Assembly: GCF_902702935.1 (NCBI RefSeq)
Contig: NZ_LR738855.1
Span: 248,001 to 312,000 of the forward strand
Source: Corynebacterium rouxii
GTDB taxonomy: Bacteria > Actinomycetota > Actinomycetes > Mycobacteriales > Mycobacteriaceae
Direction of reading: 5' to 3'
Length of the DNA stretch: 64,000 bases
Shown here: positions 9,330 through 18,960 of the stretch, piece by piece
How the letters are laid out: every line of letters begins with the position of its first letter
Position numbering within the stretch: position 1 is the first letter of the stretch
Made by a program: the position numbers and the translations under genes
The notes under the pieces: generated by a model
Database searches by the model: none
Seen by the model: only the letters and a program-made list of their open reading frames with translations
What the model was told of the DNA's origin: nothing

Positions 9330-9609
9330 GATGTGATTGTGTAATTTTGCATGGGTCTCACCTTAAAGTGAGGTAAAGGTAGATGTGAAAATTCATGCAA
9401 GAATCTCTAAAAAGTGAATAAAACTTAACTAGTATTTCTGCTATTCTTAATTTTTAATGGCCGTGAGGTCATGGTGCCCAATCGTCAAATCCAGTGTTGC
9501 ATATCGAAACGATTATGCGGCATGGCCCTCGAGGTTTTGACTTAGTCATGTGACGCTCATTTTGATTGGGAAGCCTCAGGTGCCTTGTAAAAATTAAGAG
9601 AGAGTGAAG
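9330..9609 (+). other. AT-rich intergenic region upstream of the surface protein gene
   Basis: A 280-bp stretch without a convincing reading frame. It contains an inverted repeat CTCAC (9357-9361) / GTGAG (9368-9372) and a clearly AT-rich block (about 9380-9460) with several possible -10 hexamers such as TATTCT. The ribosome site AGAGAGAG lies just before the ATG at 9610. It probably holds an independent promoter for the surface protein, but I cannot fix the start site. Confidence 0.4.
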
Positions 9610-12600
9610 ATGGTCGATTCGCGTTTTTATGAACGCTTCCCAATACGCAGGCTGATCGCCCTAATGATGGTGGTCGTTGTTTGCGTGGGGCTAGTGGTTT
9701 CCCCTCGTGTTCCTTCTGCTGGTGCGGCAGAGTGTAAGGGCACAGTTAGTGATCTTCAATGGAAGCCTAATTCCACGATTCAAAATGGAATCTTCGTCGG
9801 AAATTACGGGGAAGGTGCAGATGTACAGTTCAATTGGAAAGTAGACTCTGACGCTAACCCCGGCGATCAGTTCACTTTAAAGGTGCCGGATGAGCTTGTG
9901 CGTCTAGGGCGAAAAGATTTAAGTCTGTATTCTTCTGATGGTCAGGAAGTTGCTAAAGGTGCGTGGGATGGAGGCACCAAGACATGGACTTTCACCCTTA
10001 CTGATTATGCGAAAACTCATGGCGATATTTCGGGTACTGCGTTTTTCAGCGTCCAGTGGGACAGGACAAAAACTACCGCGAACACCTCCTACCCCCTGTA
10101 CTTCTCAGGATGCCAAGGAGGTGGGAATCTCAACGGGAAGACACCTGAAGAAGGCATCGGTGGACTTGAACAAACAACATCGAAGACCGGCGTTTATGAT
10201 TCTGTGGAAGATAACGTTCGATGGGGAGTCTTTGTAGGTACAGCCTCTAACGATGTTTATAGTCCCGTCGTGATCAAGGACATTGGAAATCCACAGCTCT
10301 TAATTCGATGCACTGACGTGAAAGTTAATGACCGCACTCCTTATCCCCATACGGCCATCAATGACACTCCTATTGATCCCAAGAGGTGGACGTGTGAGGA
10401 ATCAAACGGTGGCATAACTGTCCGGATGGTTCCTGATGAGTATGGTCGCTATTTGACACGTGGACAGTCGTTGGCTGTTGAGATCGAATCTGTTGTAACC
10501 GATGACAACGCTCGATACATTACGAATAAGGCGACCGTCGACAATGCTCCTGATGGCATTAAGGATGTAGAGGCTCAGGTAGACCGCGGCGACGCTGGTG
10601 GCGTGGGCCAAGGTTTCCAAGGCAAGATCAAGATTCAAAAGGAAGTAGTCGGGGAAACTGCACCTGTACAGGGAAACAAATTTGATTTCGAGTATAAATG
10701 TGGTGACACAACGCAGAATATTTCCGTTGCTGCAGGTGAGACTTCAAATACTTTTACCCAAAAGTCTTCTTCTACATGCTCTATTACAGAAAAGAACGTC
10801 GCTGAGGGTGTTGGGGTCAAATTTGAAGTGATAGACGAAGGCACAGGCAAACCTGCCTATACTGTCCCAACCCAAAATGGCGTAACGGTAAAGTTCAACA
10901 AGAACAGCTCCACCACCCTAAATGTCAAGGTCACAAACACCTACCCCAATAAGCCAGAGGCTAAGAAGGGCAAGTTTGTTATCAAGAAGACGGTTAATGG
11001 CCTTGATGCTGGCCAGAAAGATAAAGTCTTCAAGTTCAATTACACCTGTAAGGCACCAGATGGTGATGCCGGCACAGAGCCGCAATCAGCAGAAGTAACT
11101 GCTAGCAAGCCCTGGCAATCGGGGGAATATCCTGAGGGGACAACCTGTGCGATAGAGGAAGACCTTGAGAGTGCAAAGGTTTCTGGTTATTCACTGACTT
11201 CTGCACAGCCCAAGGGCAATGTCACTATCAAAGCTGATGGTGAGCAAGGCTCCCCGGTAGAGTTCGCTGCAACCAACTCTTATACCAAGGATCTTGGTAG
11301 CTTCTCCGTCCAGAAGAAGATCGAGGCATCGGCTGAGGCAATGCCTCTGCTCAAAGATCAAGAATTTGGCTTTAAGTACACCTGTGGAGCTGACAACGGC
11401 GAGTTTAAGCTCAAAAACGGTGAAACAAAGAAGGTTGAAGGCATTGCCGCTGGCGCAAAGTGCTCCGTCGAGGAGTCGGATGCCAAGGTGCCAAACGGCT
11501 TTACGTGGACTGGGAAGATCGAAGGTACAAATCTTGATCCGAACGACTTCACGATCGAAAAGGATAAAACCCTAGCCTTTACTGCCACCAACACCTATAA
11601 GCAACAGCATGGTGGCTTCACACTATCCAAGAACGTGACCGGTGACGCAATCAACCTGGAAGAATTGCAGAAGCGTCCTTACACGTTCAACTACACCTGC
11701 ACCGCACCAACCGGCGCTGTCATCAATGGCACTGCAGAGGTCACTGAGGGAACCCCGAAGGCAATCGACAACATTCCAGCAGCCTCTACCTGTAAGGTCA
11801 CGGAAGTTGAGGCCCCTGCTAAAGACACTGACTGGACCGTTGACTTAAGCGTCAACGAAAAGTCAGTAGGAGAGACCGCAGAGTTCACGATTCCTGCTGA
11901 AGGTGAGCCGTCGGTAAGTATTCTTGCAAAGAACAACTACCGTCAGCACAAGGGGACCTTTGCAATTGAAAAGATCGTGGATGCGTCTGAAGGCATCGTC
12001 ACGCCGAAGGAATTTACGTTTACGTGGCAGTGCGGCGAGGCTGAAGGCAATGCGATCGTCCGGGTTACCAACGGCAAGGGTCGTGTAGGAATTGACCGCG
12101 CATTCCCAGTGGGCACCAAGTGTTCAGTGAAAGAGCTGGAAGCCGAGGCGGAAGACGCAAGGCTCATTACAAGCTGGGAAAACCAGGAATTCACGATCGA
12201 CAAAGATAAACAAGACGTGATTGTTTCTGCGACGAATACCTACAGGTACGCAGAAAGCAAGGTCAAGATTGTGAAGAAGCTTGAAGGTCCGGCAAAGGAT
12301 AAGGCAAAAGACAAGACCTTTACCTTCGATTACAGCTGCGTCCTTAATAACGAGGCTATTGAAGGTTCTGTGAACATCACTGGTGAGGGTGCAACCGAGA
12401 TTCCTGAATCTTTCCCTGCAGGTACCAAGTGCACCATTACTGAACGGGATGCAAGTATCCCTGGAACCACGTGGACGCATCGGATTGCAGAGGATGGTCA
12501 GATCACCATTCAGAGCTCGGTTAAGGCCTATGAAGTAGGTGTAACCAATGCTTACTCCAAGCCTGATTTCCCTTGGTTCATTCCGCTGATTCCACTTGTA

Positions 12601-12825
12601 ATCATTCCGTTGCTGCCGTTGTTCCCGCACCCAACTCCGGCACCGCAGCCAGCACCGCAGAAGCCGTCGGAACAACAGCCTTCCCCCAAGGCTCCTGAAA
12701 AGAAGCCGCAGAAGGAAAAGAAGGTTCTGGCGCGCACTGGCGCTAACGTATGGATGTTTATTGTTATCGCTGCACTCCTTGTGCTGTTGGGAGCATTCCT
12801 CCGCAGGCGCGGTAACAACTCATAG
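9610..12825 (+). CDS. Large sortase-anchored surface protein with six repeat domains
   Basis: A 1071-residue exported protein. Order: signal peptide (residues 1 to about 41, RRLIALMMVVVVCVGLVV then SAGAAE); an adhesin-like beta-rich head (about 42-335); six repeats of 100-115 residues starting near residues 339, 454, 563, 668, 782 and 884. Each repeat begins with a lysine strand such as FVIKKTV, contains a Y-x-C ... T-C cysteine pair, an acidic E(E/K/L/R) after the second Cys, and ends near TNTY. They look like DUF5979/Cna-B-like modules. Then a Pro/hydrophobic run FPWFIPLIPLVIIPLLPLFP, a Pro/Lys/Gln spacer, LARTG at 1040-1044, a membrane helix and RRRGNNS. LARTG has Ala where classic sorting signals have Pro. 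A GTG at 9604 is an alternative start. Role: probable adhesin; ligand unknown. Confidence 0.85.
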   Translation: MVDSRFYERFPIRRLIALMMVVVVCVGLVVSPRVPSAGAAECKGTVSDLQWKPNSTIQNGIFVGNYGEGADVQFNWKVDSDANPGDQFTLKVPDELVRLGRKDLSLYSSDGQEVAKGAWDGGTKTWTFTLTDYAKTHGDISGTAFFSVQWDRTKTTANTSYPLYFSGCQGGGNLNGKTPEEGIGGLEQTTSKTGVYDSVEDNVRWGVFVGTASNDVYSPVVIKDIGNPQLLIRCTDVKVNDRTPYPHTAINDTPIDPKRWTCEESNGGITVRMVPDEYGRYLTRGQSLAVEIESVVTDDNARYITNKATVDNAPDGIKDVEAQVDRGDAGGVGQGFQGKIKIQKEVVGETAPVQGNKFDFEYKCGDTTQNISVAAGETSNTFTQKSSSTCSITEKNVAEGVGVKFEVIDEGTGKPAYTVPTQNGVTVKFNKNSSTTLNVKVTNTYPNKPEAKKGKFVIKKTVNGLDAGQKDKVFKFNYTCKAPDGDAGTEPQSAEVTASKPWQSGEYPEGTTCAIEEDLESAKVSGYSLTSAQPKGNVTIKADGEQGSPVEFAATNSYTKDLGSFSVQKKIEASAEAMPLLKDQEFGFKYTCGADNGEFKLKNGETKKVEGIAAGAKCSVEESDAKVPNGFTWTGKIEGTNLDPNDFTIEKDKTLAFTATNTYKQQHGGFTLSKNVTGDAINLEELQKRPYTFNYTCTAPTGAVINGTAEVTEGTPKAIDNIPAASTCKVTEVEAPAKDTDWTVDLSVNEKSVGETAEFTIPAEGEPSVSILAKNNYRQHKGTFAIEKIVDASEGIVTPKEFTFTWQCGEAEGNAIVRVTNGKGRVGIDRAFPVGTKCSVKELEAEAEDARLITSWENQEFTIDKDKQDVIVSATNTYRYAESKVKIVKKLEGPAKDKAKDKTFTFDYSCVLNNEAIEGSVNITGEGATEIPESFPAGTKCTITERDASIPGTTWTHRIAEDGQITIQSSVKAYEVGVTNAYSKPDFPWFIPLIPLVIIPLLPLFPHPTPAPQPAPQKPSEQQPSPKAPEKKPQKEKKVLARTGANVWMFIVIAALLVLLGAFLRRRGNNS

Positions 12826-12863
12826 GATTGTTTAGCTTATAAATAAGCGGCCATCCTATTCAT

Positions 12864-12895
12864 AAGGAGGCGAAGGGGAAACCTTTCGCCTCCTT
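12864..12895 (+). terminator. Strong terminator after the surface protein gene
   Basis: AAGGAGGCGAA (from 12864) pairs with TTCGCCTCCTT (ending 12895) around a short loop, 38 nt after the stop codon at 12825. It isolates the surface protein gene from asd. Confidence 0.85.
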
Positions 12896-14129
<1,234 letters not shown>

Positions 14130-14135
14130 CGGGGT

Positions 14136-14702
14136 TTAGCTCGCTGTTTCGTGGGTGCTGGTTTCCGTAGCTGCAGCTGCGACGATATCAGCACGGGCGC
14201 GGGCCACGCGGGAACGAATCGTGCCGATGCGAACGTCGGCAATCTTGGCGGCCTCCTCGTAGGAGAAGCCCAAAACTTGGGTGAGGATCAGGGCTTCTCG
14301 ACGTTCCGCGGGGAGGGCGTCGATAAGCATACGGGCATCGACCCACTCCGCCCACAGGCTAGATGTGGTTCCATCGCATTGTTCCACTTCGGCGGCGGAT
14401 TTGCGGGGGCGGGCCATGTCGTGGCGGATGTTGTCTACCCACACGCGTCGGGCGAGGGAGAGTAGCCATGTGCGCGCGGAGGAGCGGGCCGCAAAGCGGG
14501 GGAGTGCGCTCATGACGCGTAGGTAAGTCTCTTGGGTGAGATCGTCGGCGATGTCGGTGCCTCCGAGGTGGGCTAACAGCCTCCATACGTCGGTTTGAGT
14601 GGCGCGTATGAAGGCAGTCAAAGCAGCGCGATCGCCACGGCCAGCCTTGAGGGCTAGTGCTGTGACGTAATCATCATCACGCTCGGAGGGTTTCATGTTC
14701 AT
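14136..14702 (-). CDS. sigC: ECF sigma factor, SigC type
   Basis: A 188-residue group 4 sigma factor with region 2 (LAHLGGTDIADDLTQETYLRV, DLTQETYLRVM being diagnostic, then ARTWLLSLARRVWVDNIR) and region 4 (LPAERREALILTQVLGFSYEEAA then GTIRSRVARAR helix-turn-helix). Position next to asd and katA and the sequence match corynebacterial SigC, which in C. glutamicum responds to impaired respiration and drives cytochrome bd genes. No anti-sigma gene is adjacent. Start ATG at 14702 has GGTGGAG about 10 nt upstream; a GTG at 14714 is less likely. A 13-bp palindrome lies 27 nt upstream. Confidence 0.88.
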   Translation of the reverse strand: MNMKPSERDDDYVTALALKAGRGDRAALTAFIRATQTDVWRLLAHLGGTDIADDLTQETYLRVMSALPRFAARSSARTWLLSLARRVWVDNIRHDMARPRKSAAEVEQCDGTTSSLWAEWVDARMLIDALPAERREALILTQVLGFSYEEAAKIADVRIGTIRSRVARARADIVAAAATETSTHETAS

Positions 14703-14728
14703 GAACTCTAGCACTCCACCTTTAGTTG

Positions 14729-14741
14729 TAGGTAATACCTA
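14729..14741. promoter_or_regulatory. Perfect 13-bp palindrome between sigC and katA
   Basis: TAGGTA-A-TACCTA is a perfect palindrome about 27 bp before the sigC start and about 90 bp before katA. The half-site TTAGGT seen on the minus strand resembles part of a DtxR box, but the spacing between halves (3 bp, not 7) does not fit the DtxR consensus, so the binding protein is unknown. Confidence 0.4.
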
Positions 14742-14755
14742 ACAAAAAAAATTTA

Positions 14756-14784
14756 TTGCTAGGGTTTGCTTTTTAATGTAAGCT
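14756..14784 (+). promoter_or_regulatory. Probable katA promoter
   Basis: TTGCTA (14756-14761) and TAAGCT (14779-14784) are 17 bp apart, matching TTGNNA / TANNNT. The resulting leader of about 38 nt carries the strong ribosome site AAGGAGGG. Confidence 0.5.
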
Positions 14785-14829
14785 ATTAATCGACTCACAT
14801 TTGATAGGAAACCCTTAAGGAGGGACATC

Positions 14830-16368
14830 GTGACCAACCCAGTCGATCCAATCCTGAACAAGGGCGAGCGCACCGAAGCAGCTCCTCACACCACCCGCGC
14901 CGGCGGACAGCCCGTCGCCAGTGAAAACATCTCCATTACTGCAGGCCCACAAGGCGCCAACGTACTCAATGACCTGCACCTGATCGAAAAACTCGCACAC
15001 TTTAACCGCGAGCGCGTCCCAGAGCGCAATCCACACGCCAAAGGCCACGGCGCATTCGGCGAACTCCACATCACCGAAGACGTATCCCAGTACACCAAGG
15101 CCAAGCTCTTCCAAAAAGGCACCGTCACCCCCATGGCCGTGCGCTTTTCCACCGTCGCTGGCGAAAAAGGCTCCCCAGACACCTGGCGCGACGTCCATGG
15201 CTTCGCACTGCGCTTTTACACCCAAGACGGCAACTATGACATCGTAGGAAACAACACCCCAACCTTCTTCCTACGCGACGCCATGAAGTTCCCCGACTTC
15301 ATCCACTCCCAGAAGCGCCTCGGTTCCAGCGGCCTGCGCGATGCTGACATGCAATGGGACTTCTGGACCCGCACCCCAGAATCCGCGCACCAAGTCACCT
15401 ACCTCATGGGCGACCGCGGCACGCCAAAGACCAGCCGCCACCAAGACGGATTCGGCTCCCACACCTACCAGTGGATCAACGAAGACGGCCAACCAGTGTG
15501 GGTGAAGTACCACTTTAAGACCCGCCAAGGCTGGGAAACCTTCACCGATGCAGAGGCCCAAGAAATGGCCGGCAAGAACGCCGACTACCAGCGCGAAGAC
15601 CTCTACAACGCCATCGAGCGCGGTGACTTCCCCATTTGGGATGTCAAAGTTCAGATCATGCCATTCGACGAGGCCGAAACCTACCGCTGGAACCCCTTCG
15701 ACCTGACCAAGACTTGGTCCCAGAAGGACTACCCGCTTATCGACGTCGGCTACTTCGTGCTCAACCGCAACCCACAGAACTTCTTCGCCCAGATCGAGCA
15801 GCTGGCCCTCGACCCAGCCAACCTCGTCCCAGGCGTTGGACTCTCCCCAGACCGCATGCTCATGGCCCGTGCCTTCGCCTACGCAGACGCACAACGCCAC
15901 CGCATTGGCCCGAACTACCAGCAGCTGCCCATCAACCAGCCAATGGTATCGGTGAACACCTACCAGCACGAAGGCGCCATGGCCTACTACTTCAACCCAG
16001 CTGACGCGCCGGTGTACACACCGAACCGCTTTGGCAAGGGTGCCGGCTACCTCGACGACGGCCAAACCTCGTCCTCCGGTGTGACCTACGGCCAAGCGCA
16101 GGATCTCTACGTCAACCCAGATCCACACGGCACCGACCTGACTCGCGCAGCCTATGTCAAGCACGCGGACGATGACGACTTCATGCAAGCCGGAATCCTC
16201 TACCGCGATGTCTTTGACGACGCAGCCAAGGAACGTTTCGTGGACAACGTGACCAATGCCATGGCAGGGGTATCCCCAGAAACCGAGGAGCGCGTCTACT
16301 GGTACTGGACCCAAGTAGACGAAAACCTCGGTGCGAAAATCCGTGAGGCATTCGCCGCTAAGAAGTAG
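14830..16368 (+). CDS. katA: Monofunctional heme catalase
   Basis: Catalase converts hydrogen peroxide to water and oxygen in the cytoplasm. The 512-residue protein has the distal His69 in PHAKGHGAFG, the RFSTVAGEKGSPDTWRD and FALRFYTQDGNYD segments, NTPTFFLRDAMKFPDFIHSQ, and the proximal heme ligand Tyr351 in RAFAYADAQRHRIGPNY. Length is typical of small-subunit catalases. It starts with GTG at 14830 preceded by AAGGAGGG 5 nt away, one of the best ribosome sites in the window. The 3' end overlaps the convergent ABC ATPase gene by 11 bp. Confidence 0.97.
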   Translation: MTNPVDPILNKGERTEAAPHTTRAGGQPVASENISITAGPQGANVLNDLHLIEKLAHFNRERVPERNPHAKGHGAFGELHITEDVSQYTKAKLFQKGTVTPMAVRFSTVAGEKGSPDTWRDVHGFALRFYTQDGNYDIVGNNTPTFFLRDAMKFPDFIHSQKRLGSSGLRDADMQWDFWTRTPESAHQVTYLMGDRGTPKTSRHQDGFGSHTYQWINEDGQPVWVKYHFKTRQGWETFTDAEAQEMAGKNADYQREDLYNAIERGDFPIWDVKVQIMPFDEAETYRWNPFDLTKTWSQKDYPLIDVGYFVLNRNPQNFFAQIEQLALDPANLVPGVGLSPDRMLMARAFAYADAQRHRIGPNYQQLPINQPMVSVNTYQHEGAMAYYFNPADAPVYTPNRFGKGAGYLDDGQTSSSGVTYGQAQDLYVNPDPHGTDLTRAAYVKHADDDDFMQAGILYRDVFDDAAKERFVDNVTNAMAGVSPETEERVYWYWTQVDENLGAKIREAFAAKK

Positions 16369-17416
16369 CAGGCAGCACCCACATTTTCTCGGGGTCGCAG
16401 TGGATGAGGACTTCGTCGCCAAGCGCGGCGAAGGCAAGCTCGTCGTCAGGCGAACAATGCAACACAATGCGACCCCGAGTCGTCTCGATAGCCACCTCGT
16501 GATGATCCCCCATATAAATGTTGCGGATCACCTGCCCCGTAGCACCCATCAAATGGCGGGCCTGCTGGCCAGTCGGGGTGGCCGTGGCGCTCGTGGGATA
16601 GCCCACCATCACCATCGCGTCGCCAGAACGTAGATCTGGGTGCGCCTCGACCTCCATGCGCGTGTCCAAAGCGGTCACCGTAGCAGTAGCGGTGCCGAAA
16701 GGGGAGTGGACAACAGTGCCGGTCGTGGGCACAAAAATCGAAGCCCCAAGGTGGCGCGCAATATCCAAACACGCAGGCTGCTCCCGCATATCCTGAGGCG
16801 AAGCATCCTGAACAATCCGCCCATGGGAAAGAAAAATAATCCGATCGGCAATAGAAAACGCCTCGTTAATGTCATGGGTGACATAAAACGTGGTGCACCC
16901 CAGCCGGCGATGCGTCCGTAAAATCTGGCTCTTTAACTGCTCAGAAGAATACGTATCCACATGGGCCAGCGGCTCATCGAAAAACATCAAGGTTGGCTGC
17001 TTAATCAACGCGCGAGCAAGAGCAACTTTCTGCTGCTGACCAGTCGACAACTGATGCGGATATCGCAACGCCAAATGATCAATGCCAAGGCTCAACATGG
17101 CCACATGCGCACCAGCATCCCCCGCAAACCGGATATTATCCTCCACCGTCATATGCGGAAACAACGACGGCTGATCCATCATCATCGCAATCGGGCGCTG
17201 ATGTGGCGGACGGCCCGCCAACGACTCGCCATCGACCTCCACAACACCTTGTGCAGGGATCAAACCAGCCAACGCCCGCAACAACGTCGACTTACCGGCC
17301 CCAGAACGCCCAAGAACTACAATGAGTTCGCCAGGATCCGCCTCCAAAGAGACATCGTCCAAAAGGCGCGCCCCACGACTGGTCACACTAAGACCCTGAA
17401 TATGTATTAACGCCAT
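16358..17416 (-). CDS. ABC transporter ATP-binding protein (FbpC/AfuC type)
   Basis: A 352-residue importer ATPase: Walker A GRSGAGKST at residues 36-44, Q-loop MMMDQPSLFP, signature LSTGQQQKVALARAL, Walker B LMFFDEPLAHVD and the H-loop THD. Beyond about residue 235 lies a TOBE-like regulatory tail of two small beta domains. The start overlaps the permease stop by 10 bp. With the permease and binding protein it makes a Fe3+/sugar-phosphate/aminoethylphosphonate-class importer. The glpT-like neighbour argues for a phosphorylated substrate over iron. The signature has Thr in place of the second residue of LSGGQ, which is a common variant. Confidence 0.85.
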   Translation of the reverse strand: MALIHIQGLSVTSRGARLLDDVSLEADPGELIVVLGRSGAGKSTLLRALAGLIPAQGVVEVDGESLAGRPPHQRPIAMMMDQPSLFPHMTVEDNIRFAGDAGAHVAMLSLGIDHLALRYPHQLSTGQQQKVALARALIKQPTLMFFDEPLAHVDTYSSEQLKSQILRTHRRLGCTTFYVTHDINEAFSIADRIIFLSHGRIVQDASPQDMREQPACLDIARHLGASIFVPTTGTVVHSPFGTATATVTALDTRMEVEAHPDLRSGDAMVMVGYPTSATATPTGQQARHLMGATGQVIRNIYMGDHHEVAIETTRGRIVLHCSPDDELAFAALGDEVLIHCDPEKMWVLPATS

Positions 17417-18960
17417 GGTGCCACCTGTTTCCTAGCGAAGGCAGCCAAGCCCACGCCATTAATACTCACAACGATTGCCCCAGCAAGGGACACGATAAAA
17501 AGAGATACAGTCATGCTGATGTACAGCGCCGCCGGGTAATTGGCTGCGTCGAGAAGTGTGAAAAGCCGCAACATCAGAAGGGGGGTATCCGGCGAACTCA
17601 CCCACAACAACGGCACCGCTAGTACCGACGCATTAGAAAACACCATCAAAAAGCCCAAAATCACCACATTCGTCGAACGCGGCAACACAATCGACGCCAC
17701 CGCCCGCAACGGGCCAACACCCTGCAACAACGACACCATATACTCCGAACGCGACATCAGTGGACCGATATAAACCATCAAAAAATACGTCATAGCCAGC
17801 GAGCTCGGCAGACATGCCAACAACACCAAACTTAACGACGCCCACGGCCCATGCACCCCCGGATGATTCGACGCAATCTGCAAACCACAACCAATCGCGG
17901 CCCCCGGCGACAACGCCAACAATGCAAACACCGCATCGATACTACGACGACCCATCCACCCCCACCGCAGGCCACACGAACGCCGCGCCCCCAACGCAAC
18001 CGCCGACAACAACAACGAACACAACAACATCAAAAACGCCAACCCCACCGTATTGACCACCGCATTACCCATTGGCGTCTCAGAACCATGTACAAACCCA
18101 CGATAGGCCGCCACCAGCACAAATAATCCCGCAACTGCACCCAAGAGGCACAACACCGCCTGCGGGGCACGCACCTGCGTACCCACCGCACGATGTGGCT
18201 GGCCGGAAGAATCGCCAGCAAAATGAAACAACTCCACCAATGCCGGATTACTGCGCAACAGCCGTGCATACACCAGCCCCGCAACGACCACCGCACCAGC
18301 CACCGGCAACGTAAGCGCCAGCGCAGTCCCCGCCTGATCGCCTTGGAACCACACCCGTGTTGCCGCTAACGACGCCCGCGGAGCCATCACATTCGGCGTT
18401 ACCGGATCCGACAACGCCGCACTAAAAATAAACACAGCAAGCGCAGGGGCAAACAACACCAACCGCGGCTGATACACCGCGCGAAACAGCGCCCATCCGT
18501 GAAGACCCGCCACCCGAGCCGCATCCACCTCGTCAGGTGGCACCGAGCGCAACGCCGTACGCTGCACAAAATACGCCAACGGGGTAAACGCCACCGTGAA
18601 CGTGAACAACAATGGCCCAAGGCCCGAAAAATTACACTGCGAGCACAGGTGAATGCCCGTGCGGCCCATGATTGTTTTCCAACCAGCGCCGATAACAAAA
18701 TGCGGAATGGTGAGCTGGAACAACAGGATGACGTCGAGAAGCAACACCGCAGTACGAGAAAACTGCGCTGCTGCCAACGCGCCCACCGTGCCAATGCCTA
18801 CCGCCAAAAAAGTTGCACACAATGCAATGGCGCTGCTGAGGATGATCGGTGCGACCGACGTAGTGCCCGACCCTGCCGCTTTTAACAACATGGCATAAGG
18901 AATGCCCACCGCCACCGCGGCGATCGCCACCACTGAAAAAATCCACAACCCAGTTCTCAT
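17407..18960 (-). CDS. ABC transporter permease, double-domain FbpB/AfuB type
   Basis: A 517-residue membrane protein with about 12 helices made from two fused copies of a BPD permease domain. The EAA loop of the first half reads VDAARVAGLHGWALFRAVYQP; the second half has LLQGVGPLRAVASIVLP in the equivalent place. The start ATG at 18960 overlaps the TGA of the binding-protein gene (ATGA); a longer frame from 18990 is unlikely. A small unusual loop HLCSQCNFSG with two cysteines lies in the first half. Substrate is discussed at the binding protein. Confidence 0.87.
   Translation of the reverse strand: MRTGLWIFSVVAIAAVAVGIPYAMLLKAAGSGTTSVAPIILSSAIALCATFLAVGIGTVGALAAAQFSRTAVLLLDVILLFQLTIPHFVIGAGWKTIMGRTGIHLCSQCNFSGLGPLLFTFTVAFTPLAYFVQRTALRSVPPDEVDAARVAGLHGWALFRAVYQPRLVLFAPALAVFIFSAALSDPVTPNVMAPRASLAATRVWFQGDQAGTALALTLPVAGAVVVAGLVYARLLRSNPALVELFHFAGDSSGQPHRAVGTQVRAPQAVLCLLGAVAGLFVLVAAYRGFVHGSETPMGNAVVNTVGLAFLMLLCSLLLSAVALGARRSCGLRWGWMGRRSIDAVFALLALSPGAAIGCGLQIASNHPGVHGPWASLSLVLLACLPSSLAMTYFLMVYIGPLMSRSEYMVSLLQGVGPLRAVASIVLPRSTNVVILGFLMVFSNASVLAVPLLWVSSPDTPLLMLRLFTLLDAANYPAALYISMTVSLFIVSLAGAIVVSINGVGLAAFARKQVAPWR

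Noticed and set aside
9604..9609. GTG at 9604 as start of the surface protein
   Set aside because: It overlaps the only ribosome site (AGAGAGAG), which is better placed for the ATG at 9610; the difference is two residues before the signal peptide.
14721..14745. DtxR box upstream of sigC/katA
   Set aside because: The TTAGGT half-sites are present but 3 bp apart, not 7; does not fit the 19-bp DtxR consensus.
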